Source: Flavobacterium hankyongi (GTDB taxonomy: Bacteria; Bacteroidota; Bacteroidia; Flavobacteriales; Flavobacteriaceae). Taken from it: 64,000 bases of DNA. Location of the stretch: NCBI RefSeq assembly GCF_036840915.1, contig NZ_CP085725.1, positions 1,612,001 to 1,676,000 of the forward strand, given 5' to 3'. The notes beneath the pieces were generated by a model. That model ran no database searches and was not told where the DNA came from. It saw only the letters and a program-made list of their open reading frames with translations. Positions 15,939 to 24,996 of the stretch are shown one piece after another (position 1 is the first letter of the stretch; each line of letters opens with the position of its first letter). A program made the position numbers and the translations under genes.

Positions 15939-18092
15939 ATGAAAAATTCACTAACTATTACTGCAATAGTTTGCAGCTTAACCATGAATTCCCAAACATC
16001 ACAACAAAAAAACACAATTAAATATCCCGAAACAAAAAAAATAGATCATATAGATAATTACTTTGATTCCAAAGTAAACGATCCTTATCACTGGTTAGAA
16101 GACGACCGTTCTGCTGAAACTGAAAAATGGGTAAAAGCTCAAAACGAAGTTACCTACGGTTACCTAGATAAAATTCCGTACCGTAATGCCATCAAAGAAA
16201 GAATGGAAAAACTATGGAATTATGAAAAAATTGGTTCGCCATTTAAAGAAGGTAAGTTCACCTATTTTTATAAAAATAATGGTTTACAAAATCAGTCTGT
16301 TTTATACAGAAAAGATGAAAACGGTAAAGAAGAAGTTTTTCTTGACCCAAACACTTTTTCTAAAGACGGAACTACATCGCTTGGAGGTCTAGATTTTTCA
16401 AAAGATGGTTCTAAAGTTGCTTATGCTATCTCTGAAGGTGGAAGCGACTGGCGAAAAGTAATTCTTATGGATGTTTTTAGCAAAAAAATACTGGAAGACA
16501 CTATTGTTGACGTAAAATTTAGTGGTGTTTCTTGGAAAGGAAATGAAGGTTTCTACTATTCGAGTTATGATAAACCAAAAGGAAGTGAATTGTCTGCGAA
16601 AACAGACCAACACAAATTATATTTCCATAAACTGGGCACTTCTCAAAAAGACGATAAAGTTATTTTTGGAGCCGACCAAAAAAGAAGATATGTAGGTGGA
16701 AGCGTAACTGATGATGATAAATATCTAATCATTACAGCTGCCAATTCAACTTACGGGAACGAATTATACATTAAAGATTTAACTCAGGAGAACAGTCCAA
16801 TCATAACGATTGTAGACAATTTTAAAAATTCAAGTTACATCATTGAAAACGAAGGTTCAAAATTATTCATTGTTACCGATCTAAATGCTCCTAACAAGAA
16901 AGTAGTTACTACAGATTTCTCAAACCCTAAACAAGAAAACTGGAAAGACTTTATTCCTGAAACAGAAAATGTACTTTCGCCATCAACAGGCGGTGGCTAC
17001 TTTTTCGCGAACTATATGAAAGATGCTGTTTCGTTAATTAAACAGTACGATTATTCTGGAAAATTAGTACGTGAAATTTCATTGCCTGGAATAGGAACTG
17101 CAAGTGGTTTTGGTGGTAAAAAAGAAGAAAAAATATTGTATTATTCTTTTACAAATTATATCACACCAGGAACAATTTATGCCTTTGAACCTACTATTGG
17201 TAAATCTGAGATTTATCAAAAACCAAAAGTTGATTTTAACTCATCCGATTATGAGTCTAAACAAGTATTTTATACTTCAAAAGACGGAACAAAAATCCCT
17301 ATGATTATCACTCATAAAAAAGGATTAAAATTAGATGGCAAAAATCCAACTATCCTTTATGGTTACGGAGGTTTCAATATTAGTTTGACTCCTAGTTTTA
17401 GTATTGCTAATGCCGTTTGGTTAGAAAATGGAGGTGTTTATGCTGTTCCAAATTTACGTGGTGGTGGTGAATATGGTAAAAAATGGCATGATGCAGGAAC
17501 CAAAATGCAAAAACAAAACGTATTTGATGACTTCATAGCAGCTGCAGAATACTTAACGAATAGTAAATACACTTCAAAAGACTTTTTAGCTATTAAAGGA
17601 GGATCGAATGGCGGTTTATTAGTAGGTGCTACCATGACACAACGACCAGACTTAATTAAAGTGGCTTTACCTGCTGTTGGTGTAATGGATATGCTACGTT
17701 ATCATACGTTTACTGCTGGTGCTGGTTGGGCTTACGATTATGGTACTGCCGAAGATTCTAAAGAAATGTTTGAATACTTAAAAGGCTATTCACCAGTTCA
17801 CAATGTTAAAAAAGGAGTACAATATCCTGCAACCATGGTTACTACTGGTGATCATGATGACAGAGTGGTTCCTGCACACAGTTTTAAATTTGCCGCAGAA
17901 TTACAAGAAAAACAATCTGGAAATAATCCTACTCTAATACGAATTGATATTAATGCGGGACACGGAGCTGGAAAATCTGTTGCGGCAACAATACAAGAAA
18001 ATGTAGACATGCAGGCATTTACCTTACATAACATGGGAATTAAGAATCTCCCTTCTAAAAAAATAGACAATAAAAAAAGGCTTAAATTATAA
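15939..18092 (+). CDS. Prolyl oligopeptidase (S9A) family serine peptidase
   Basis: The 717-residue protein has a short hydrophobic N-terminus (possible signal peptide). A peptidase S9A N-terminal beta-propeller follows (~25-420; [20 protein letters not shown] at its start), then an alpha/beta-hydrolase domain (~440-700). The catalytic Ser is in GGSNGG and the Asp lies in DHDDRVVP. The His lies in NAGHGAGK. It would cleave short proline-containing peptides on the carboxyl side of Pro (EC 3.4.21.26). The length is typical. It is a single gene whose terminator overlaps its stop codon. Confidence 0.95.
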   Translation: MKNSLTITAIVCSLTMNSQTSQQKNTIKYPETKKIDHIDNYFDSKVNDPYHWLEDDRSAETEKWVKAQNEVTYGYLDKIPYRNAIKERMEKLWNYEKIGSPFKEGKFTYFYKNNGLQNQSVLYRKDENGKEEVFLDPNTFSKDGTTSLGGLDFSKDGSKVAYAISEGGSDWRKVILMDVFSKKILEDTIVDVKFSGVSWKGNEGFYYSSYDKPKGSELSAKTDQHKLYFHKLGTSQKDDKVIFGADQKRRYVGGSVTDDDKYLIITAANSTYGNELYIKDLTQENSPIITIVDNFKNSSYIIENEGSKLFIVTDLNAPNKKVVTTDFSNPKQENWKDFIPETENVLSPSTGGGYFFANYMKDAVSLIKQYDYSGKLVREISLPGIGTASGFGGKKEEKILYYSFTNYITPGTIYAFEPTIGKSEIYQKPKVDFNSSDYESKQVFYTSKDGTKIPMIITHKKGLKLDGKNPTILYGYGGFNISLTPSFSIANAVWLENGGVYAVPNLRGGGEYGKKWHDAGTKMQKQNVFDDFIAAAEYLTNSKYTSKDFLAIKGGSNGGLLVGATMTQRPDLIKVALPAVGVMDMLRYHTFTAGAGWAYDYGTAEDSKEMFEYLKGYSPVHNVKKGVQYPATMVTTGDHDDRVVPAHSFKFAAELQEKQSGNNPTLIRIDINAGHGAGKSVAATIQENVDMQAFTLHNMGIKNLPSKKIDNKKRLKL

Positions 18093-18102
18093 GCCTTTTT
18101 TT
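18073..18102 (+). terminator. Terminator overlapping the prolyl oligopeptidase stop
   Basis: The hairpin AAAAAAGGCTT / AAGCCTTTTTT with an AAATTAT loop contains the TAA stop at 18090-18092 in its loop region and is followed by T residues. Confidence 0.85.
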
Positions 18103-18174
18103 GTATGGGAGATTTTACATAAATTAGTGTAAAATAAGTTTTTCTATTTTTAAGTTAGAAACATACAAACAGAA

Positions 18175-18468
18175 ATGACGGAAAAAGATTTCATTAGAAT
18201 ATTATTAGATAAAAGTAAAGATATTAGGGATGGTATTTTTATTCCAAATGAAGTAACGATAAAAATCAGCGAACTTGATGATTTTGATGTTAAGATAGCT
18301 GAAAAATTAAGCAAAGAAAAAGGAAATGTATTTTCAAAAATTTTTGGCAATGAAAATGGTATTTATAGAAGAGACAATTATACAAAAACTTTAATCCAAT
18401 ATTCAATTGAAGAAAATTATATTACATTTTTTCCATCAATTTTAAAATCTTTTATAAATGAAAAATAA
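18175..18468 (+). CDS. Hypothetical protein, 97 residues
   Basis: I do not recognise this gene. The protein is small, soluble and charged, beginning MTEKDFIRILLDKSKDIRDG and ending in ITFFPSILKSFINEK. It has no signal peptide or membrane helix. The first half looks like helix-strand-helix, and no catalytic motif is visible. Its last 11 bases overlap the start of the next, exported protein, implying a two-gene transcript. Confidence 0.6.
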   Translation: MTEKDFIRILLDKSKDIRDGIFIPNEVTIKISELDDFDVKIAEKLSKEKGNVFSKIFGNENGIYRRDNYTKTLIQYSIEENYITFFPSILKSFINEK

Positions 18469-19588
18469 GCAACATATTTTAACAATATTGTTTTTAATAA
18501 TTTCAAGCTATGTGTTTTCACAAACTAATTTTTCAAATGGATTTAGTGATGGCTATAAAAAAGGATATTGTCAAAACCAAGGGATTGGATGTTTAGCTCC
18601 AATTCCACCAATTGCTCCCATTCCAAATGTTAACGAAAATATGAATAGTTATCAAGATGGTTATAACAGAGGGTTCGAAGCAGGACTAAATGCAGAAAAA
18701 AAATCTAACACAAACTCTGAGACAAGACAAAGATATCAAACATCTAGTTCAAAATTTACAGCACAAAGCGTTGATTTATTTGACAATCATATTTATAACC
18801 CTAATGTTAATTCAAATATTTTAGATTTAAAAATGAAAGCTCTTTCAACAATTATTGAAAGAGCAAAAGAAAATTTAGAAAATGAAGATTATGATGCCGC
18901 GATTGATAATTCTAATGATTTATTAAATATTCAACCAAATTTAGCTATTGCCTATATTATAAAAAGTAATGCACAATTTCACAAAGGAGAAATTTTAAAT
19001 GCATATAATAATTCAGCAAAAGCAAACAAAATATTTTCCAACAGTTCTTCTAAAAATTGGTATGATTTTATGTATGACAAAATGAGTGAACATTTATCTA
19101 AGAATATTGAAAATTCATATTTTTCAGACGTTAAATATATCTGTGAAAATTTTTGGTACAAAAATGATCTTTCAAACTATTATCTTGGCTTGTCAAATTA
19201 TCACCAAGGAGATTTAAAGGCAGCAAAAAAATATTTTAAAAAAACGAAAAACAATTCGTTAGCTGAAATTTATCTTGAAACTATTAATTCTACTAATAAA
19301 TCTTCTAGCAAAAACGCTATACTAACAACACCAAAAAAAGTTACTCCAACAACTCCAAAAACCACAGAGATTTATTCGGGGAAATATCAATATCAAACTT
19401 CATTTAATAATCTTCCATTTAAAATAATATTAACTGAAAAGGCAAATGTAAATTCAAATGAGATTTACATATGTCCTTCAAATTCAAATGTTTTTGTCAT
19501 TGAAATTTTTGACGATATTTTCTCTAAAGTTTATGTTGATGGGTATATTGGATATTTACCAACAAAAGTTTTAAAAAGACAAAAATAA
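18458..19588 (+). CDS. Secreted TPR-like protein with C-terminal SH3-like region
   Basis: The 376-residue protein starts with a Sec signal peptide (ILTILFLIISSYVFSQ). Two Gly/Tyr-rich 'F-x-D-G-Y-x-x-G' segments follow (FSDGYKKGYCQ and YQDGYNRGFEAGL). A TPR-like helical region (~125-270) contains NEDYDAAIDNSNDLLNIQPN and YHQGDLKAAKKYFKK. A Thr/Pro/Lys linker leads to a C-terminal ~75-residue domain ending in DGYIGYLPTKVLK, reminiscent of bacterial SH3 domains. It is probably periplasmic or surface-associated. No function can be assigned. Confidence 0.7.
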   Translation: MKNKQHILTILFLIISSYVFSQTNFSNGFSDGYKKGYCQNQGIGCLAPIPPIAPIPNVNENMNSYQDGYNRGFEAGLNAEKKSNTNSETRQRYQTSSSKFTAQSVDLFDNHIYNPNVNSNILDLKMKALSTIIERAKENLENEDYDAAIDNSNDLLNIQPNLAIAYIIKSNAQFHKGEILNAYNNSAKANKIFSNSSSKNWYDFMYDKMSEHLSKNIENSYFSDVKYICENFWYKNDLSNYYLGLSNYHQGDLKAAKKYFKKTKNNSLAEIYLETINSTNKSSSKNAILTTPKKVTPTTPKTTEIYSGKYQYQTSFNNLPFKIILTEKANVNSNEIYICPSNSNVFVIEIFDDIFSKVYVDGYIGYLPTKVLKRQK

Positions 19589-19644
19589 ATACTTTTGCTA
19601 ACAGCGGTTTTCTTACCCGCTGCGCAAAGTCTCCTAACTTTATG

Positions 19645-19677
19645 TTAAAAAATCTACTAAGTCTCCTGACTTAGTAG
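19645..19677 (-). terminator. Terminator of the flexirubin operon
   Basis: A perfect 10-bp stem CTACTAAGTC / GACTTAGTAG with a TCCT loop (19654-19677) is followed, on the minus strand, by ATTTTTTAA. It lies 26 bp beyond the last gene of the 31-kb minus-strand operon. A related 'agtctcctaactt' element lies just left of it (19627-19641). Confidence 0.75.
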
Positions 19678-19702
19678 AGCAAATAAAAAAACTTTAAGAA
19701 TA

Positions 19703-20518
19703 TTACCCCAAAACTGACTTTCTAATAACAGAATTAAATAATCTATACCCCAATTTTGAGCGAAGCATTTTCATGGCATTGGCATCAAAACCAACTGTAT
19801 AACGAGTGAAATTCTTTTTAGGATTATTAGCGATACTAAAAAGTGTTTTGGTAATTTCTGGCGTAAGATTAGTGTTCTTTTTTGTCTTTTTATGAAGGAT
19901 ATCAGTAACCTTTTTCATTAATTGCTCATAAGCTGGTATTCCTGCCGTTTCAGATTTTACAACATGACTCTGAAAAGCTGTTGGTGCGTTTCCAAACTGA
20001 ACTGTACTAACACTTATATTAAAATCTAATAGTTCATACGACATACATTCCGAGAAGCTTTCTACTGCTTTTTTTGTGGAATGATAAAAACTACCCAACG
20101 GTAAATTTACCAATCCCGCAATCGATGAGATATTGATAAACTGACCAAACTGTTGTTCTCTAAAAACCGGAATAAACGCTCGGCACATTTTTACAACGCC
20201 AAGCCAATTGACATCAACAATATGCTTTATTTTTTCATCTTCAGAAAGTTCTACAAAACTTCTGTAACCAATTCCGGCATTATTAATTACTACATCAACT
20301 GTTTTATGTTTTGCTAAAATTTCATTCTTAGCTTTCTCAATACTTTCTGAACAAGTAACATCTAAAACATAACTACTCACATTAGGCAATGCCACAACTT
20401 CTTTACCATGATCAAAACAGGTCATCGTTGCAATTACATGCCATCCGTTTGTAGAAAAATATTTAGCGGTAGCTGCTCCAATTCCGCTTGAAGCTCCAGT
20501 TATGAGAACAGTTTTCAT
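19703..20518 (-). CDS. SDR family oxidoreductase (flexirubin operon)
   Basis: This 271-residue classical short-chain dehydrogenase/reductase has the cofactor motif GASSGIG (residues 7-13), the NNAGIG motif, the catalytic Ser in FINISSIAG and YHSTK (Tyr-x-x-x-Lys). It is the last gene of the pigment operon and its start shares one base with the stop of the AMP-ligase gene. A role in reducing a ketone or trimming an intermediate is likely, but the substrate is unproven. It differs from the cluster's FabG-like enzyme at 47266, which has the typical FabG C-terminus. Confidence 0.85.
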   Translation of the reverse strand: MKTVLITGASSGIGAATAKYFSTNGWHVIATMTCFDHGKEVVALPNVSSYVLDVTCSESIEKAKNEILAKHKTVDVVINNAGIGYRSFVELSEDEKIKHIVDVNWLGVVKMCRAFIPVFREQQFGQFINISSIAGLVNLPLGSFYHSTKKAVESFSECMSYELLDFNISVSTVQFGNAPTAFQSHVVKSETAGIPAYEQLMKKVTDILHKKTKKNTNLTPEITKTLFSIANNPKKNFTRYTVGFDANAMKMLRSKLGYRLFNSVIRKSVLG

Positions 20519-21807
20519 TAGTTTCTTTTATCTATAAGAGTTATAGGTTTTCTACTCATAGGAGTAAAAATGATTTTGTTAAGCACGTCAGAAGCAACAA
20601 ACTCAACCTTTGGCGTTACTCTAAGTTTTGCTCTAAAATGATCCTTAATTTCAGATAATAATTCATCTGAAGGAGTCGAAGAAGCTATTTTTATCAATAT
20701 TTCATCGGTCCCTAAATCATTGGTAGAAATTTCTATAACATGATTTTGCACGGCTTCAAAATAATTCAACAGATCGTGCATCGCAGGCGGATACAACGTT
20801 GTTCCTTTATATTTTATCATGTGCTGTTTTCTACCCACAACAGGTCCTATTCTGGGTGTATTTCTACCACATTGACAAGGTTCTTGATGTAGTTTTACAA
20901 TATCACCCGTTTTAAAACGCAACAACGGCATTCCCTCTACTCCTAGCGTTGTAATGGTTAATTCTCCACTTTCTCCATCTGAGACTGGATTATCGTTATC
21001 GTCAAGGATTTCGGTGATAATTAATTCGGGATGATGATGCCCTCCAGAAAAAGCTTCACATTCGGTAAACGCTGTACTCATTTCAGTAGAAGCATAAGTA
21101 GAAAAAAGGTTGATTTTCCACTTATCAGTAATCTTTTCAGCCAAGATAGAAGGCGAAAAGTCTTGATTACGCAACGATTCTCCAATACAAACCACACCTT
21201 CAATACTCGAGTTGTTATAATCTATATTATTATGTTCAGCGTACTCAATCATTTTCAGTAAAAATGACGGCACTGCAATTAGATACTTAGGTTTATACTT
21301 TAAGATAGAATCCCACTGCAATTCTGGAATTCCTGCTCCAACTCGGATAACACCTGCTTTTAGTTTTCGCAACCCCAGAAAATAGGCCAATCCTGCCATG
21401 AACCTTCTGTCCATAGTAGTCATTAGTTGCACTACATCGCCTTCTTTAATTCCTGCACAAGCAAAAGAAATGGCTTCGTTGTAGGCTAATCTTTCAAGGT
21501 CTTCATCTGTTAAACCAAAAGTTACTGGGCTTCCCAAAGTACCCGAAGTTGTAGCATAATCGATAATTTTATGCATAGGAACACAAAAAAAATCGTCATT
21601 ATATTGCTGTAAATCGGTTTTAGAAGTTACTGGAATTTTTTGCAAATCCTCTATAGAATTCACCTCGTTGATATTGATGTTTTCTTTTTGAAATAACGCT
21701 TTATAATACGGTGAATTTTCACTTAAGTATACCAGCAATTCTTTAAGCTTCTTTTCCTGAAACTCCTTTATCTCTCCCTTTGATGCTTTTTCTATTACTG
21801 GAATCAT
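20518..21807 (-). CDS. AMP-dependent aryl-acid ligase (PaaK-like)
   Basis: The 429-residue adenylate-forming enzyme resembles phenylacetate-CoA ligase. The nucleotide-binding loop is TTSGTLGSPVTFG, the A5-like segment is FSTYASTEMSTAFTECEA, RFKTGDIV follows, and a Cys-x-Cys stretch CQCGRNTPRIGP precedes the small C-terminal domain. In aryl polyene clusters this class activates the aromatic starter, here presumably 4-coumarate made by the tyrosine ammonia-lyase at the other end of the operon, before loading on an ACP. It overlaps the C45 gene by 4 bp and the SDR by 1 bp. Confidence 0.82.
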   Translation of the reverse strand: MIPVIEKASKGEIKEFQEKKLKELLVYLSENSPYYKALFQKENININEVNSIEDLQKIPVTSKTDLQQYNDDFFCVPMHKIIDYATTSGTLGSPVTFGLTDEDLERLAYNEAISFACAGIKEGDVVQLMTTMDRRFMAGLAYFLGLRKLKAGVIRVGAGIPELQWDSILKYKPKYLIAVPSFLLKMIEYAEHNNIDYNNSSIEGVVCIGESLRNQDFSPSILAEKITDKWKINLFSTYASTEMSTAFTECEAFSGGHHHPELIITEILDDNDNPVSDGESGELTITTLGVEGMPLLRFKTGDIVKLHQEPCQCGRNTPRIGPVVGRKQHMIKYKGTTLYPPAMHDLLNYFEAVQNHVIEISTNDLGTDEILIKIASSTPSDELLSEIKDHFRAKLRVTPKVEFVASDVLNKIIFTPMSRKPITLIDKRN

Positions 21808-23471
21808 TTCAATTTTTTATTTATCTTTTTAAGATATTTTTCTATATTTTCTTTGTCAGTAAGTGTTGTTATTTCTTTAGTTAAAGCAGTTTCAAATTGA
21901 ATTTTTGCTTTTTGAAATTCTTTTTTCTGATAATAATACTCCCCTGCTTTATAATAAACAATCCAATGCTCAGGATTTAACTTTTGATAATCTGTTACAA
22001 ATTCGCTCGATACCACTCCTTTGTCTTCTATTATTTTATCAAAAACAGTGCTTTGTGTTCTATATTTTTCATAATCCTGAAACTCTTTAGAATACACAAA
22101 TTTATCTTTAGCAATAGTTAGAGAATCAGTGGCTAAAGCTACAAAATCATTTTCTTTTTTATCGAAAATTTTATTTAGATCATAGGCCACAAACTCTCCT
22201 AATTGATACGGATTTGAGGACACCCAAACCATTCTGCTCTCTGGTTTAAAAATTATGGCATGATGCGCTAAAAGTTGGTTTAATGATTTTTCATTTCCGT
22301 AACCAATCCTTTTTTCGTGCAAACCGTCTTTATTCCTTAAGATATCAGCCATTTTTTGAGGTGTCATTTTATCTTCTTTCTGTAACAACTCTTCTAGTCT
22401 ATCGAAACGGTATTTTGAATGGCTTTCTTTTATATGCTCAACATTTCGCTCATCTGTTTTATACGGCTCACTTTGAAAATGATTGGTACATACTAAATGA
22501 TTGTCTTGATTGGGAACTTCATATACTCCAAAATTATCTGGAGACGTTTCAATAAGAACTGCCTTCTTATCGTGAGCGCTACCAATCATCATAGATTCTG
22601 AAACAAAGACTTGACGTTTTTTGGCAATTTCGATGGCTTCATTAATGTTTGAAGCGTATTGCAGAATTTCGCGTGCAACAATAGAAATTGGCGTTTTGGC
22701 TACCAAAGGAATTTTAGACTTACCAGCATTAATCGTTATGGTAAGTCCTTCTTTGTTCATTCCAGAAACCACACCTATCATTCCGCCCCAAGTCACCATC
22801 ATAAAAGGATGTCCAGTATCTGGCGTAACAAATGCTACAATTTTATCTTTTGCAAATTCATCTCCTGCATAAAAATCAAAGTTGCGACCCAATAATAGCT
22901 CTCCATCTTCGGTTTTATCACCCCATAAAGCCAAAGAAGAACAACCAACCAATGCTAAATCTTGCATGGCGTGGCCTATATCATGTGCTCCGTGCAAGTA
23001 AAGACTTCTTAAATATTTTGGTGCAATGGAATTGAAATCATCAGAGGCATATTGTGATACACCATAGATTTCGGTTTTATATTCCTCAGGAACATTTAAG
23101 TATAATTTACGATTATACCATTTCAAAAATTGACGAAGTAAACTTTGTTTAAAATTTGAAGGAACTATTTCTTTTACTTTGGAGAAAAATAGCCTTTCTT
23201 GTTTTTTTACCAAAGGTTCGCTTAATGCTCCCATAAGCAATCCGCGTTGTAACGGATCACCAGAAACATACAATTCCCAAATGTTTTGCTTATTTTTTAT
23301 CAGGTAATTAGTTCCAGATGAAAAAACGGTATCTGAATGTTTTACAACACTAGGGACAGTTTGATTGTATCCAGTAATTTTAGGCTGATGATGTATAGAT
23401 TTAGAAGTTCCACAAGAAAACAGTGAGAGCAAAACTCCAAGTACAAGAAAAAAATGGATTACTTTTTTCAT
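21804..23471 (-). CDS. C45-type autoproteolytic acyltransferase/hydrolase lipoprotein
   Basis: The 555-residue protein has a lipoprotein signal (LGVLLSLFSCGTS, cysteine at residue 20). An Ntn-hydrolase domain related to acyl-CoA:6-aminopenicillanate acyltransferase follows. The predicted nucleophile is the Cys in LVGCSSLALWG, followed by GELLLGRNFDF. The Cys is internal, so activity would need autoproteolysis. A C-terminal TPR-like segment (YYKAGEYYYQKKEFQKAKIQFETAL) ends the protein. It is exported, so it would act on envelope-located acyl substrates. It is one of several acyl-transfer enzymes in the operon. Confidence 0.82.
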   Translation of the reverse strand: MKKVIHFFLVLGVLLSLFSCGTSKSIHHQPKITGYNQTVPSVVKHSDTVFSSGTNYLIKNKQNIWELYVSGDPLQRGLLMGALSEPLVKKQERLFFSKVKEIVPSNFKQSLLRQFLKWYNRKLYLNVPEEYKTEIYGVSQYASDDFNSIAPKYLRSLYLHGAHDIGHAMQDLALVGCSSLALWGDKTEDGELLLGRNFDFYAGDEFAKDKIVAFVTPDTGHPFMMVTWGGMIGVVSGMNKEGLTITINAGKSKIPLVAKTPISIVAREILQYASNINEAIEIAKKRQVFVSESMMIGSAHDKKAVLIETSPDNFGVYEVPNQDNHLVCTNHFQSEPYKTDERNVEHIKESHSKYRFDRLEELLQKEDKMTPQKMADILRNKDGLHEKRIGYGNEKSLNQLLAHHAIIFKPESRMVWVSSNPYQLGEFVAYDLNKIFDKKENDFVALATDSLTIAKDKFVYSKEFQDYEKYRTQSTVFDKIIEDKGVVSSEFVTDYQKLNPEHWIVYYKAGEYYYQKKEFQKAKIQFETALTKEITTLTDKENIEKYLKKINKKLK

Positions 23472-24994
23472 TGCTTATCCTTCAACTCTTGGTTAATTTT
23501 TTCGATCAAATAATCCTTACCTAGTATTTCTGAACACGTAACAACAGCCCCAATAGTAACTCCAAGTACTCCGTGCATATTAATACTTTGTCCTGTTAAA
23601 AATAAGTTTTCAATTTTAGTTTTTGGAGAAATAAATGTTTTCATAGGATTATTAGAATCTTTCACATAACCATACAAATTACCATTATGACCACCAATAT
23701 AATCTCTATAAGACAATGGTGTTGAAGTATGAATTGATTTAATGCATTCTCTTATTCCAGGGAATTTTTTCTCGATTTCATTTAAAAAAACCTGAGCCTT
23801 TGCCTCTTTGTATTCTTCATAAAGAGAACCTCTGTCTCCTTTTTCTGAAACTGTATTATGAGTATTTTCCCAAGCCTCAAACTCTTCAAATTTTAAATAG
23901 GTTATCGCTGTTAAACTTTCTGCCCAAACCTGATTTTCCTCAGAGATGTTCATCGATAACATATACGCTTCTGGCCAACTTGTATCTGAATATTCATTTG
24001 CATTCCAAACTCTTGTACTATCACGAAAATGATAATAATTGTGATTTATATACTTGAATGTTTCTGGCTTAAAAACCACATACAAACTAAATGCAGATGG
24101 AAGGACTTCTAAACTCTGTATACGGCTATAATACGATTTTCTGAGTCTGTTTTCTCCAACCATTTTTAAGGTGGTTTTTGGTTCTATGTTAGATATAAAA
24201 ATATCCGCAAAGTATTCTTTCCCGTTTTTAGTTTTAACTGAAACTAAATTGTCATTTTCAAATCCAAAATCTACGACTTCACTATGTTTATATACTTCAC
24301 CACCGTATTTCCTAAGTTGCTTAATTAGCTGTTTTGTTATTTGACTCCCTCCATTTATACAACGCCAAGAACTTTGAATATAAGAATTTACAGAAAGCGC
24401 ATGTACATAAAAAGGTGTTTTATCTGCAATTCCAGCATATAGAAAATTGGAGCCAGCTAAAACAGCTTTCAATTTTTCGTTTGTAGTCAGTTCGTCTAAA
24501 TACTTCTTAGCATTAATAGACAGGATTTCTTGCTGATATCCTTCTCCATTTCTCAAATTATATAAAGGAAATGAATCACAAGTATATATTATTTTTTCAC
24601 AATATTTCTTTATAGTTTCTTCTTCTTCCGGAAAATGAACGGATAATTGTTTTATGAAATTTTCATAACCTTGAGCATGTGGATATTCGATATCATCGTC
24701 ATCAAAGGAAATAACATCAAAAGCATCTTCATCCATTTTTTTTAAACGAAGACCGTCCATTATACCGATATAAGAGAAGTAATTGTATAGATTTTCGCCT
24801 TTATCTAATCCTCCTATATAATGAATTCCGGTATCAAAAATAGTTTTATCACGAACAAATGTCTGTAGGTTTCCACCGTACTGATTATTTTTTTCAAGAA
24901 CGCAGACTTTTTTTCCTTCTTTCGCTAAAATAATAGCAGAAACAAGGCCACCCAAGCCGCTTCCTATGATAACTATGTCGTATTTGTTTTCCAA
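23468..24994 (-). CDS. CrtI/phytoene-desaturase-like FAD oxidoreductase
   Basis: This 508-residue flavoprotein has an N-terminal FAD motif (VIIGSGLGGLVSAIILAKEGKKV) and the second FAD strand VLEKNNQYGG. A C-terminal motif region is LFLTGQSINMHGVLGVTIGAV. The overall pattern resembles all-trans-retinol 13,14-reductase and carotenoid desaturases. It may oxidise or saturate the polyene, or act on the dialkylresorcinol part. It overlaps the C45 gene by 4 bp and follows the MMPL gene by 2 bp, so expression is coupled. Confidence 0.85.
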   Translation of the reverse strand: MENKYDIVIIGSGLGGLVSAIILAKEGKKVCVLEKNNQYGGNLQTFVRDKTIFDTGIHYIGGLDKGENLYNYFSYIGIMDGLRLKKMDEDAFDVISFDDDDIEYPHAQGYENFIKQLSVHFPEEEETIKKYCEKIIYTCDSFPLYNLRNGEGYQQEILSINAKKYLDELTTNEKLKAVLAGSNFLYAGIADKTPFYVHALSVNSYIQSSWRCINGGSQITKQLIKQLRKYGGEVYKHSEVVDFGFENDNLVSVKTKNGKEYFADIFISNIEPKTTLKMVGENRLRKSYYSRIQSLEVLPSAFSLYVVFKPETFKYINHNYYHFRDSTRVWNANEYSDTSWPEAYMLSMNISEENQVWAESLTAITYLKFEEFEAWENTHNTVSEKGDRGSLYEEYKEAKAQVFLNEIEKKFPGIRECIKSIHTSTPLSYRDYIGGHNGNLYGYVKDSNNPMKTFISPKTKIENLFLTGQSINMHGVLGVTIGAVVTCSEILGKDYLIEKINQELKDKQ

Positions 24995-24996
24995 AA

